From Paramicrobacterium sp051513965 (GTDB taxonomy: Bacteria; Actinomycetota; Actinomycetes; Actinomycetales; Microbacteriaceae): 64,000 bases of DNA. Position numbers and translations under genes: made by a program. Positions 49,309 through 57,280 of the stretch are shown piece by piece; the first letter of the stretch is position 1, and every line of letters begins with the position of its first letter. The notes below the pieces were generated by a model. It worked only from the letters and a program-made list of their open reading frames with translations, did not search any database and had not been told where the DNA came from. Location: assembly GCF_051513965.1 (NCBI RefSeq), contig NZ_CP195847.1, positions 2,356,001-2,420,000 on the forward strand, given 5' to 3'.

Positions 49309-50180
49309 CGCTGTCCCCACCCGTTCCCGAGGAACTGCGCGCCCGGCGCCTGAGGCGCCGGCTGTGTTGGCGCAGCTGACTGCGGCGCGAACTGCGGTGG
49401 CGCGTACTGCTGATGAGCGCCCGGCTGCTGTGCGGTCGCCGGTGCGTTCACCGCAGCGAACGGCGCGGCAGCGGCATCCGTCTCGAGTCGGCCATCACGC
49501 ATGCGAATCGTTCGTGAGCATCGTGCCGCGACCGTCTCGTCGTGTGTCACGACGATGAGCGTGTGCCCCTGACCGACCGTGGATCCCAGAAGCGCCGACA
49601 TGACCTCGTCGCCCGTCGACGAGTCGAGCGCGCCCGTGGGCTCGTCTGCGAAGATCACGGTCGCGCCAGTCACCTGCGCCCGGGCGATCGCCACGCGCTG
49701 GGCCTGCCCGCCGGACACCTCGCCGATGCGACGTCCCTCGAGGCCGGCGAGCCCGAGCGTGTGCAGCCAGTGCATCGCACGCCCCTCGGCCTCGCGGCGC
49801 GGGTAGCCCGCGATCATGAGAGGAAGAGCGACGTTCTCGATAACGGTGAGCTCAGGGAGCAGGAGCCCCTGCTGGAAGACGAAGCCGAACGACTCGCGGC
49901 GAAGGCGCGAGCGCTCTCGCTCCGTCATATCGGTCACGCGAAGCGGCCCTGCAATCGATTGGAACAGGACAGAGCCGGCGTCCGGAGCGATGATGCCGGC
50001 GAGCACGTGCAGGAGCGTCGTCTTACCGGAGCCGGACGCACCCATGATCGCGACGGACTCACCCGGAGCGACGGCGAGACTGACACCGGCGAGCGCGTGC
50101 GTCGACCCGTAGCTCTTCATCACGGCCTCGGCGGCCAGGACCGGCGGAGTGTGCATGGAGGCGAAGTTCTGTTCTGTCAT
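49305..50180 (-). CDS. ABC transporter ATP-binding protein (MacB/LolD type)
   Basis: A 291-residue ATPase energising the downstream FtsX permease. Walker A is MGASGSGKTTLLH, the Q-loop follows in FVFQQGLLLPELT, the signature is VSGGQAQRVAIARA, Walker B is VIFADEPTGALDS and the H-loop is VTHDE. About 60 residues at the C-terminus are Pro/Gln/Ala-rich (APQSAAPTQPAPQAPG), an unusual tail for this family. The ATG at 50180 gives a normal N-terminus; the frame to 50240 and a Met at 50156 are alternatives. SD is poor. Confidence 0.92.
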   Translation of the reverse strand: MTEQNFASMHTPPVLAAEAVMKSYGSTHALAGVSLAVAPGESVAIMGASGSGKTTLLHVLAGIIAPDAGSVLFQSIAGPLRVTDMTERERSRLRRESFGFVFQQGLLLPELTVIENVALPLMIAGYPRREAEGRAMHWLHTLGLAGLEGRRIGEVSGGQAQRVAIARAQVTGATVIFADEPTGALDSSTGDEVMSALLGSTVGQGHTLIVVTHDETVAARCSRTIRMRDGRLETDAAAAPFAAVNAPATAQQPGAHQQYAPPQFAPQSAAPTQPAPQAPGAQFLGNGWGQR

Positions 50181-50258
50181 GTCTCCATGCTCGTCACCCT
50201 GGCGAACGAGCACATCACGCTGGAGGGTGAACCCGGTCATCCTCCAGTCGCATTCGCG

Positions 50259-50891
50259 TCAGCCTTCGAGCGTGACCGGCTCCGCGAACCGCGCGAGTCG
50301 ACGCTCGAGCTCTGCCCGGATCTCCGGCCATTCGTCGGCGAGGATCGAGTACACCGCGGTGTCGCGCCAGGTCCCGTCCGCCCGCAGCCGGTGGCGGCGC
50401 AGCACGCCTTCGAACGTCGCCCCGAGCTTCGCGATTGCCGCGCGGGACCGGGCGTTCACGGCATCCGTCTGGATCTTCACGCGTTCGAACCCCGCCTCGA
50501 ACGCGAAGCCGAGCAGCAGCAGCTTGGACTCCGGGTTCACCGCGGTGCCCCACGTGTCGGGGCGGTAGGCGGTCCACCCGAGGTGTGCTCCCCGGTTGGC
50601 GACGTCGAGGTCACCGAGCGATGTCGTCCCGACGACGAGTCCGTCATCGCGGCCGCCCACGAGGCGGACCGCGAACGGGATGCCGCTCGCGAACGGATAA
50701 GCGGTCGGCATCCTCTCCGCGAACTCCGACGGGCTCTTCGCCATCGCCGACACTCCTCCGGCATAGCCGAACTCAAATACCTTCGGACGCACGATCGCAT
50801 CGAACAGGTCAGGCGCATCGTCGACGGTGAGCGGGTCGAGGCGCACATGACGCCCGATCAGCGGGCGCGGCTGAGGAACGACGGCATTCAT
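50259..50891 (-). CDS. GNAT family N-acetyltransferase (RimJ/RimL-like)
   Basis: A 210-residue acetyl-CoA-dependent transferase. It has the RimJ/RimL-type N-terminus (LIGRHVRLDPLTVDDAPDLFDA), a middle sheet (VVGTTSLGDLDVANRGAHLGW), and a C-terminal segment (NARSRAAIAKLGATFEGVLRRHR), the motif A/B region of such acetyltransferases. The ATG at 50891 overlaps the stop of the lactonase gene by 4 bp (ATGA), so the two are co-translated. Acceptor unknown. Confidence 0.9.
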   Translation of the reverse strand: MNAVVPQPRPLIGRHVRLDPLTVDDAPDLFDAIVRPKVFEFGYAGGVSAMAKSPSEFAERMPTAYPFASGIPFAVRLVGGRDDGLVVGTTSLGDLDVANRGAHLGWTAYRPDTWGTAVNPESKLLLLGFAFEAGFERVKIQTDAVNARSRAAIAKLGATFEGVLRRHRLRADGTWRDTAVYSILADEWPEIRAELERRLARFAEPVTLEG

Positions 50892-51925
50892 GCCTCGATC
50901 GTACTGGTCGGGACCAGACATGTCGCGGATCCGGTCTCGACCGTGCCGACGAGATGGGGGATGCCGGTGCGGTCATCGAGCCGGTGCGTGGCGACGTCCC
51001 CGGAGAACTGATGGGCGACGTGCAGGTTCGGGCCGTCCAGAATGTGGTGCCGCGGCCAGTCTCCGCCCGACTCGACGTCGGACATGGGGCGAAGCTCACC
51101 GCCGTCGCCTCGGACGTCGAGGGTCGAGATTCGGTTGGTGCCGCGGATGCTGACGTAGATGCGGTCGCGCCGGTCGCCGATCGCGATCTCGGCCCCGGTG
51201 TCTCCGCTCTCGAGCGGGTCGGCCGTCGCGCGGATGCCCGCGACCACGCTCAGTGTTCCCGCATCATCGAAGCGCAGGGTGAAGACCTCGCCGGTGTACT
51301 CCGTCACCACATGCAGGTGCCCGCTCTCGTGCCAGAGGGTGTGCCGAGGGCCAACGCCCTGCGGCAGTGCGACATCCTGAACGTGGGAGAGTCCGCTCGC
51401 GGTCGGCCGCCAGACGCGCACCAGGTCGTACCCGAGGTCCGTTGTGACGACGAGACCGTTCGGCAGCCACCTCGACTGGTGGGCGTGCGGGGCGCGTTCG
51501 CCCGGCAGCCGGTAGGGGTCCGTCGGCATCGGAGCGACGACCGGCACCGCGCCGGCGAGGCCGCCATTCTCGTCGAGCGGAATCCAGACGATCTCGCCCG
51601 AGCCGTAGCAGGCGGCGATGACGACGCGGCCGCGTGGTGACACCGAGAGGTGGCAGGCACCGGCATCCAGCGTCACGCTCGAGCGTTCGCTCAGGGTCGC
51701 GCCCTCAGGCTGGAAGGCGACGACGCGGCCGGTGAACTCCTCGGCGGCATAGACGAGAGGATGCTGTCCGCTGACGGACAGCCATGATGCCGAGTCTGCG
51801 GGCGCTGCGAACGACGGTCGCAGAGTCGGCGCCTCCTGTCGGGACAGAGCGACGATGCCCGTCGCCGTGCCGTCACCGGACGCCGTGTACGTGCCAAGCC
51901 AGAATGCAGGATCAGTGGGGGACAT
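50888..51925 (-). CDS. lactonase family seven-bladed beta-propeller protein (6-phosphogluconolactonase-like)
   Basis: A 345-residue protein of the PF10282 lactonase/YbhE family. It begins with FWLGTYTASG, and repeated propeller strands such as HLSVSPRGRVVIAACYGSGEIVWI and GVGPRHTLWHESGHLHVVTEYTGEV are visible. Members hydrolyse 6-phosphogluconolactone or related lactones; here the substrate is not certain. No signal peptide. It is the first gene of a two-gene operon with the acetyltransferase. A CAGACT box 7 nt before the ATG may be a -10 for a leaderless or very short-leader transcript. Confidence 0.88.
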   Translation of the reverse strand: MSPTDPAFWLGTYTASGDGTATGIVALSRQEAPTLRPSFAAPADSASWLSVSGQHPLVYAAEEFTGRVVAFQPEGATLSERSSVTLDAGACHLSVSPRGRVVIAACYGSGEIVWIPLDENGGLAGAVPVVAPMPTDPYRLPGERAPHAHQSRWLPNGLVVTTDLGYDLVRVWRPTASGLSHVQDVALPQGVGPRHTLWHESGHLHVVTEYTGEVFTLRFDDAGTLSVVAGIRATADPLESGDTGAEIAIGDRRDRIYVSIRGTNRISTLDVRGDGGELRPMSDVESGGDWPRHHILDGPNLHVAHQFSGDVATHRLDDRTGIPHLVGTVETGSATCLVPTSTIEA

Positions 51926-51963
51926 GCTCTTCAGTCTGCCAGCACTTCATGCCACGATGAATC

Positions 51964-52572
51964 ATGGCTCGAACGGAACGATACGCACTCGCCTGCCGCA
52001 CCTTCGTTGAGGTGGTCGGCGGCATCACGCCCGCCCAGTGGTCTCAGCCCGCGCTCGGGGTGTGGGATGTCCGATCGCTCGTCGGGCACACCGCCCGAGC
52101 GATCATCACCGTCATCGACTACCTGGACCTCGACCCCGCCGGGCAGGTCGACATGCCGACCGCGGGCGACTACTACGGGCAGATCTACCTCGCTTACACG
52201 AACCCCGAGGCGATCGCGAAACGCGGCATCGACGCGGGAATCGCGCTCGGGGACGACCCCGTGGCGGCGATCGAGGCGCTCGTGGAACGCGCCATGTTCC
52301 TGCTGAGCGAGCAGACCGAGGACCGCCTCGTGTCGCTCGGCGGCATGGGCATCCCCGTCAATGAGTATCTGAAGACCCGCGTCTTCGAGCTGGTCGTCCA
52401 CACGATCGACATCGCGCGTGCGACCGGTCAGCGCGCCGATTTCGCCCCAGAGCTCATCGAGGCCGCCGCGTCTCTCGCCGCCGGGATCGCCGCGCGCAAG
52501 GGAGACGGCGAGCTCGTGCTCATGGCGCTGACCGGCCGAGAGCCGCTGCCGCACGGTTTCAGCGTCGTGTGA
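51964..52572 (+). CDS. maleylpyruvate isomerase N-terminal (mycothiol-dependent DinB-like) protein
   Basis: A 202-residue four-helix DinB-fold protein of the MDMPI_N group, enzymes that use mycothiol and a metal. Metal-ligand His candidates lie in WDVRSLVGHTARA and FELVVHTIDIARA, the two family landmarks. The reaction is unknown; relatives include maleylpyruvate isomerase and mycothiol S-transferases. It is divergent from the lactonase gene. CACGAT lies 5 nt before the ATG, suggesting a leaderless message. It ends next to the truncated SDR remnant. Confidence 0.85.
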   Translation: MARTERYALACRTFVEVVGGITPAQWSQPALGVWDVRSLVGHTARAIITVIDYLDLDPAGQVDMPTAGDYYGQIYLAYTNPEAIAKRGIDAGIALGDDPVAAIEALVERAMFLLSEQTEDRLVSLGGMGIPVNEYLKTRVFELVVHTIDIARATGQRADFAPELIEAAASLAAGIAARKGDGELVLMALTGREPLPHGFSVV

Positions 52573-52950
52573 TCAGGTGAGAGCGCGCGAGATCATCCAG
52601 CCGTAGAGGCGCGTGGTCAGCCATCGTGGCAGAAGGTACTTGCCCATGAGATCTGCCGCCGCGTTGACGAACCCAGGGATGACATGGGCGCGCGTTCCGA
52701 GGGCGTTCAGGGCTGTGCGCACGACCTGCGCCGGCTCCATCTTGGCTCCGCCGGCGAGCTTGTCGAAGTCAATGCCCTTCGCCTTGCCCAGACCCTCCGT
52801 TCTGGTGAGCCCGGGCGAGACGACCACGACGTCGACGCCGCGCCCCTTCAGCTCGTGATGCAGCGCCTGACCGAGCGAGAGCACGTAGGCCTTCGCCGCT
52901 GCGAAGTTGGCCTGATACGGCACAAGTCCCGCGGCGATGCTCGACGAAGC
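52573..52950 (-). pseudogene. C-terminal remnant of a short-chain dehydrogenase
   Basis: The reading frame from about 52950 down to the stop at 52573 matches only the last 125 residues of a classical SDR: SSIAAGLVPYQ, then FAAAKAYVLSLGQALHHEL and VDVVVVSPGLTRTEG. The Rossmann half is absent. The catalytic Tyr of YxxxK is Phe here (FAAAK). Upstream of about 52950 the frame enters sequence that reads as part of the neighbouring TetR remnant. It is therefore almost certainly a dead fragment left by a deletion. Confidence 0.8.
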
Positions 52951-53198
52951 TCGCGCCCCGCGACGCCGACGCTCTGACCGCAGTGCGCCGCGCCTTCGCA
53001 CGCTTCACGGAGAGCACCGCGACGGCGTTCCGTGAGGCGCAAGCGCGGGGCGAGGTCACGACGGTATCCACACCCGAGGCGCAAGCCCAGCTCGCCCTCG
53101 TGGTGGCTGAGGGAACAGCGCTCCTAGCTCGAACGGGAGTCCACCCTGACGCGGCTGTCGCCGCCGTCGACGCCGCGATCGCGGGACTGCGCGCCTAG
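52950..53198 (+). pseudogene. C-terminal remnant of a TetR-family regulator
   Basis: Plus-strand frame from about 52950 to 53198 reads LAPRDADALTAVRRAFARFTES and continues to DAAVAAVDAAIAGLRA, the typical C-terminal helices of a TetR regulator. The DNA-binding N-terminus (about 110 residues) is missing, replaced by the SDR remnant on the other strand. An internal GTG (52983) could start a 71-residue peptide, but no function is likely. Together with the SDR fragment it marks one deletion. Confidence 0.7.
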
Positions 53199-53227
53199 TC
53201 GAATTTCCTGCGCAGCCGGAACCGCTT

Positions 53228-55225
53228 CTACTCGTCGCCCTTTCCATCGGTTTCGCCCTGCTCACTCGGGGTCTCCGTCGTGTCCGGCTCCCCGCGCTTC
53301 TGCCCGCTGGGACGGTCACCGAGATCGGCGTCCGACTGCGGACCGCCCGAGTCGCCGTATTCGGCCTGCGTCTCTTCGAGCGGGTTGACGTTCTTCTCCG
53401 GCTTGCGGCGCCTGCCGGTGTCTTCGCCCTCGGGCTCCTGCTTCCCCTCGCGCTTCTTCTGCTCGCGCGTGATCGCGTCGGCCGCTCGCACGAGCGTCAG
53501 GTGGGAGAACGCCTGAGGCGTGTTTCCGACATGATGCCCTGTGCGCGGATCGATCTCCTCGCTCAGCATCCCAACATCGTTGCAGTAGCTCACCAGCTGA
53601 TCCATCAGCTTCTCGGCGTCGTCCAGTCGACCGCTGCAGGCGTACTGCTCGACGAGCCAGAACGAACAGGCGAGGAAGGGGTTCTCTCCGGGCGGGAGGC
53701 CGTCGACTCCGTGTTCCGTTCGGTAGCGCAGCAGAAGCCCATCGCCCATGAGCTCGCGCTCGATCGCGGCGACGGTTCCGAGCATCCGCGGGTCGTCGTA
53801 GTCGCAGTACCCCACCTGGGCGAGCACGAGCAGAGAAGCATCCACTGTTCCTGACCCGTAGTACTGCGTGTACGAGTTCAGCTCGGTATCGAAGCCCTTC
53901 TCCTCGATCTCAGCACGCATCTCATCGCGAATCTTCTCCCACTCCTCGACCGGCCCGTCGAGCCCGTCGTCGCGAACGGCGCTGATGGCGCGGTCGAGTG
54001 CCGCCCAGATCATGACGCGGCCGTGCGTGAAGTAGCGAGCGGGGCCTCGGATCTCCCAGATCCCCTGATCCGGCTTCTCCCGCGTGTCGCACACGTAGCC
54101 CACGAGCGCCCGCTGGAGCGGCCACGAGAAGTCCGTCTCGTCCAGCCCGGATTTGCGCGCTTTGTCGAGCGCGACCATGACCTCGCCGATGACATCCGCC
54201 TGAAACTGATCGACAGCGCCGTTGCCAACGCGAACGGGACTCGCGCCACGGTAGCCCGGAAGCGACTCGATCTCACGCTCGGCGAGGTTTCGCTCCCCGG
54301 CAAGGCCGTACATGATCTGAACGTCGGCGGGATCCCCCGCGATCGCGCGCAGCAGCCAGGAACGCCAGTTGGATGCTTCGCTCGTGAAGCTGTGCAGCAG
54401 AAGCGACTCGAGCGTCAGCGCGGCATCCCTCAGCCACACATAGCGGTAGTCCCAGTTGCGCTCACCGCCGAACTGCTCGGGAAGTGAGGTGGTGGCGGCC
54501 GCGACGATGCCGCCGGTCTGCTCGTGCGTCAGCGCACGCAACACCAGGAGCGAACGGATGACCTCGTCGTAGTAGGGGCCCTCGTGCTCGACGCGCGAAA
54601 CCCATTCCGTCCACCAGTCGCGAGTCTTCGCGAGGCCGGTGTCGACCTCCGGAAGGTCGGGAATCGGACGGTGAGAGGGGAACCACGTCATCGTGATGTC
54701 GACGACCTCCCCCTCATTCACTGTGAAGGTTCCACTGTGGCTGTGGTCGGATGCCGAGAGCCCGACGCCCCGCATGACGACTGCGTCGGGGCCGGCGACC
54801 GCGATGATGCCGGGCTCGCCGTCGTGAAGCTGGCGGATCCACGGGGTCGCGGTCGCGTACCCGAACCGGAATCGCAGGTCGAGCTCCATCGTGACGCTTC
54901 CGCTGAGTCCGCGGACCCTGCGCACGAGGTCTGCTCGACCATCACCGAACGGCATGAACTCGGTCACCTCGACCTCGCCGTTGTGCGTGCGCCAGCGGGT
55001 GACGAGGATGAACGTCGCGCCGTCGTACTGGCGCGTCGACACCGCTCCCTCTTCGCTCGGCGCGAGCTTCCACCGCCCGTGGTCCTGGTCGCCGAGCAGC
55101 GCGCCGAAGACCGACGCCGAATCATATCTCGGCAGACACAGCCAATCGATGCTTCCGTCCGCGCCGACGAGGGCCGCCGTGTGGCAATCGCTGATCAGGG
55201 CATAGTCTTCGATGTTCTGCGGCAT
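53228..55225 (-). CDS. glycoside hydrolase family 15 protein (trehalase/glucoamylase-like)
   Basis: A 665-residue cytosolic GH15 enzyme. The N-terminus (IEDYALISDCHTAALVGADG, then DWLCLPRYDSASVF) is the bacterial GH15 beta-sandwich start. The (alpha/alpha)6 barrel follows, with NWDYRYVWLRDAALT, the family signature, and GIWEIRGPARYFTHGRVMIW, which carries the general-acid Glu. Close relatives hydrolyse trehalose or alpha-glucans. The last 80 residues are charged, Lys/Glu/Pro-rich and disordered (EKNVNPLEETQ, GETDGKGDE), not part of the catalytic fold. No signal peptide. Confidence 0.92.
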   Translation of the reverse strand: MPQNIEDYALISDCHTAALVGADGSIDWLCLPRYDSASVFGALLGDQDHGRWKLAPSEEGAVSTRQYDGATFILVTRWRTHNGEVEVTEFMPFGDGRADLVRRVRGLSGSVTMELDLRFRFGYATATPWIRQLHDGEPGIIAVAGPDAVVMRGVGLSASDHSHSGTFTVNEGEVVDITMTWFPSHRPIPDLPEVDTGLAKTRDWWTEWVSRVEHEGPYYDEVIRSLLVLRALTHEQTGGIVAAATTSLPEQFGGERNWDYRYVWLRDAALTLESLLLHSFTSEASNWRSWLLRAIAGDPADVQIMYGLAGERNLAEREIESLPGYRGASPVRVGNGAVDQFQADVIGEVMVALDKARKSGLDETDFSWPLQRALVGYVCDTREKPDQGIWEIRGPARYFTHGRVMIWAALDRAISAVRDDGLDGPVEEWEKIRDEMRAEIEEKGFDTELNSYTQYYGSGTVDASLLVLAQVGYCDYDDPRMLGTVAAIERELMGDGLLLRYRTEHGVDGLPPGENPFLACSFWLVEQYACSGRLDDAEKLMDQLVSYCNDVGMLSEEIDPRTGHHVGNTPQAFSHLTLVRAADAITREQKKREGKQEPEGEDTGRRRKPEKNVNPLEETQAEYGDSGGPQSDADLGDRPSGQKRGEPDTTETPSEQGETDGKGDE

Positions 55226-55295
55226 ACGCCCCAGTCTGGCGCAGGAGTCACAGTTTTTCGAGGGGTGTCGTGACCTGCTCGCGTGCGATAGTGCC

Positions 55296-56582
55296 TCAGT
55301 CGATCAGATCGTGTCGCACCACAATCGCGTCACGGCCGGGGCCGACGCCGATTGCGGAGATGCGTGAGCCCGACATCTTCTCGAGCGCGAGAACGTAGTC
55401 CTGAGCGTTCTTCGGAAGCTCGTCGAACGAGCGGCATCCGGTGATGTCCTGCTTCCAACCGGGGAATTCCTCGTAGATCGGCTTCGCGTGGTGGAAGTCG
55501 GTCTGGTTCACCGGCATCTCGTCGAATCGCTCGCCGTCGACCTCGTAGGCGACGCAGACCGGAATCGTCTCGAGATCGTCGAGGACGTCGAGCTTCGTGA
55601 GCACGAAGTCGGTCACACCATTGATGCGCGCGGCGTACCGCGCGATGGGAGCGTCGTACCAGCCGACGCGGCGCGAGCGCCCCGTGGTCGTGCCGAACTC
55701 GAAGCCCTTCTTGCGCAGGTAGTCGCCGCTGTCGTCGAACAGCTCGGTCGGGAACGGGCCGGCGCCGACGCGCGTCGTGTACGCCTTCACGATCGCGATC
55801 ACGCGGTCGATGCGGTTCGGCGCAACTCCCGACCCGGTCGCCGCTCCGCCCGACGTCGCGTTGGAGGAGGTCACGAACGGGTACGTGCCGTGGTCGACGT
55901 CGAGCATGGTCGCCTGGCCGCCCTCGAAGAGCACGATCTTGTCGTTCTCAAGCGCCTCGTGAAGCTCGAGCGCGGTGTCGGCGACCATCGGACGCAGACG
56001 GTCGACGTAGGAGAGCAGCTCCTCGACGATCTCGTCCGCGGCGATCGCGCGGCGGTTGTAGATCTTGACGAGGGTGTGGTTCTTGACGTCCAGCGCCCCC
56101 TCGACCTTCTGGCGAAGGATGTTCTCGTCGAAGAGATCCTGAACACGGATGCCGATGCGGTTGATCTTGTCGGCATAGGCGGGCCCGATGCCCCGCCCCG
56201 TCGTACCGATCTGACGCTTGCCGAGGAAGCGTTCGGTGACCTTGTCGAGCGTGCGGTGATACTGGGTGATGATGTGCGCGTTCGCGCTGACTCGCAGCTT
56301 CGAGACATCCATTCCCCGAGCGGAGAGTGCATCGAGTTCGTGGAAGAGCACTTCGAGATCGACGACCACACCGTTGCCGATGACCGGCGTGACTCCTTCG
56401 GTGAGGATGCCGCTGGGGAGGAGGTGCAGGGCGTACTTCTCGTTGCCGATGACGACCGTGTGCCCCGCGTTGTTTCCGCCGTTGAACTTGACGACGTAGT
56501 CGATGCGCGAGCCGAGAAGGTCCGTCGCCTTGCCCTTGCCTTCATCGCCCCACTGGGCGCCGACGATCACGATTCCTGGCAT
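55296..56582 (-). CDS. purA: adenylosuccinate synthetase
   Basis: Cytosolic GTP-dependent enzyme making adenylosuccinate from IMP and aspartate, the first step to AMP. At 428 residues it is full length. The P-loop GAQWGDEGKGKATDLL carries the catalytic Asp, and KFNGGNNAGHTVV, GTTGRGIGPAYADK, EGGQATMLDVDHGTYPFVTSSN and GRSRRVGWYDA follow in order. ATG preceded by AAGGAGAGG at a normal distance. It follows the DUF3151 gene on the same strand (45 bp), probably in one transcript. Confidence 0.98.
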   Translation of the reverse strand: MPGIVIVGAQWGDEGKGKATDLLGSRIDYVVKFNGGNNAGHTVVIGNEKYALHLLPSGILTEGVTPVIGNGVVVDLEVLFHELDALSARGMDVSKLRVSANAHIITQYHRTLDKVTERFLGKRQIGTTGRGIGPAYADKINRIGIRVQDLFDENILRQKVEGALDVKNHTLVKIYNRRAIAADEIVEELLSYVDRLRPMVADTALELHEALENDKIVLFEGGQATMLDVDHGTYPFVTSSNATSGGAATGSGVAPNRIDRVIAIVKAYTTRVGAGPFPTELFDDSGDYLRKKGFEFGTTTGRSRRVGWYDAPIARYAARINGVTDFVLTKLDVLDDLETIPVCVAYEVDGERFDEMPVNQTDFHHAKPIYEEFPGWKQDITGCRSFDELPKNAQDYVLALEKMSGSRISAIGVGPGRDAIVVRHDLID

Positions 56583-56627
56583 AGTTGATGCCTCTCCTTC
56601 GGGGTGTGTGCGATGCGCGAGACGACG

Positions 56628-57107
56628 TCAGTCTTCGCCGCGGATCACGAATGCTTCCGTTGACGGAGCGGGCTCCCGCTTCGTGCCGAGAAGCTCGATG
56701 CGCGCGGCAGCGGTGTCATCGGCACCGCGCAGAAACTCGTCAAGTCGCGCCACTTCGCTGGTCTCTCCGATGAGATCAGCGGCCCTGCGCAGAACATAGA
56801 GCGCTCGCAGCACGCCGCGGTTCGGCTCGTGCGACCACGGAATCGCACCCTGCCCCCGCCAGCCGGCTTTGCGAAGTGCGTCGAGACCGCGGTGATACGC
56901 GACTCGCGCGGCAGCGTAGCCCTCAAGAGGGTGTGCAGGGTGAAGGATGTGCTCGGCGTACACGGCCCACGCGAGCGCGGAAGCCGGATTCGCCGTCACC
57001 ACGGCGGCCAGTTCGTCGACCGTCTTCGCAGCCTCGACGGCCGAGACCACCTCGGGCTCGGCCTCCAGGTGCGTCTCTGGAACTCCTAGCAGGTTGTTAT
57101 CGGCCAC
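56628..57107 (-). CDS. DUF3151 family protein, upstream of purA
   Basis: A 159-residue actinobacterial protein of DUF3151, recognised from NLLGVPETHLEAEPEV at the N-terminus and the WAVYAEHILHPAHPLEGYAAARVAYHRGLD repeat-like helices. Function unknown; the family often neighbours purine or central-metabolism genes. The start is a GTG (57107) with a TACCAT -10-like hexamer 5 nt upstream, so it may be leaderless. Same strand as purA. Confidence 0.85.
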   Translation of the reverse strand: MADNNLLGVPETHLEAEPEVVSAVEAAKTVDELAAVVTANPASALAWAVYAEHILHPAHPLEGYAAARVAYHRGLDALRKAGWRGQGAIPWSHEPNRGVLRALYVLRRAADLIGETSEVARLDEFLRGADDTAAARIELLGTKREPAPSTEAFVIRGED

Positions 57108-57190
57108 ACCTCATGGTACCAAGCGCTCCGATCCCCCGACGTGATGCTCCGCGAGTCGCGCATTCTCCTCGGCATCCGACACATATCTCG

Positions 57191-57220
57191 TTGACGCGCG
57201 AACTGCACTCCCAGTATCCT
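57191..57220 (+). promoter_or_regulatory. promoter of the chitinase gene
   Basis: TTGACG (57191-57196) and TATCCT (57215-57220) are spaced 18 bp, the best -35/-10 pair in the window. Predicted start near 57227, giving a 54-nt leader that contains the operator-like palindrome and the AAGGAG SD. Confidence 0.6.
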
Positions 57221-57236
57221 CTCAGCCAGTGGGATT

Positions 57237-57255
57237 TTGTTAAGAATCCTAACAA
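57237..57255. promoter_or_regulatory. 19-bp near-perfect palindromic operator before the chitinase gene
   Basis: TTGTTAAGAATCCTAACAA has matching arms at all pairs but one (A7/C13). It lies just downstream of the predicted transcription start, where a bound repressor would block elongation. It is unlike the DasR consensus. Regulator unknown. Confidence 0.6.
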
Positions 57256-57280
57256 GTTCGACATCGATCAAAGGAGAATG

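Noticed and set aside
49542..51011. 489-residue plus-strand frame over the ABC ATPase, acetyltransferase and lactonase genes
   Set aside because: Spans three well-supported opposite-strand genes and has no recognisable motif.
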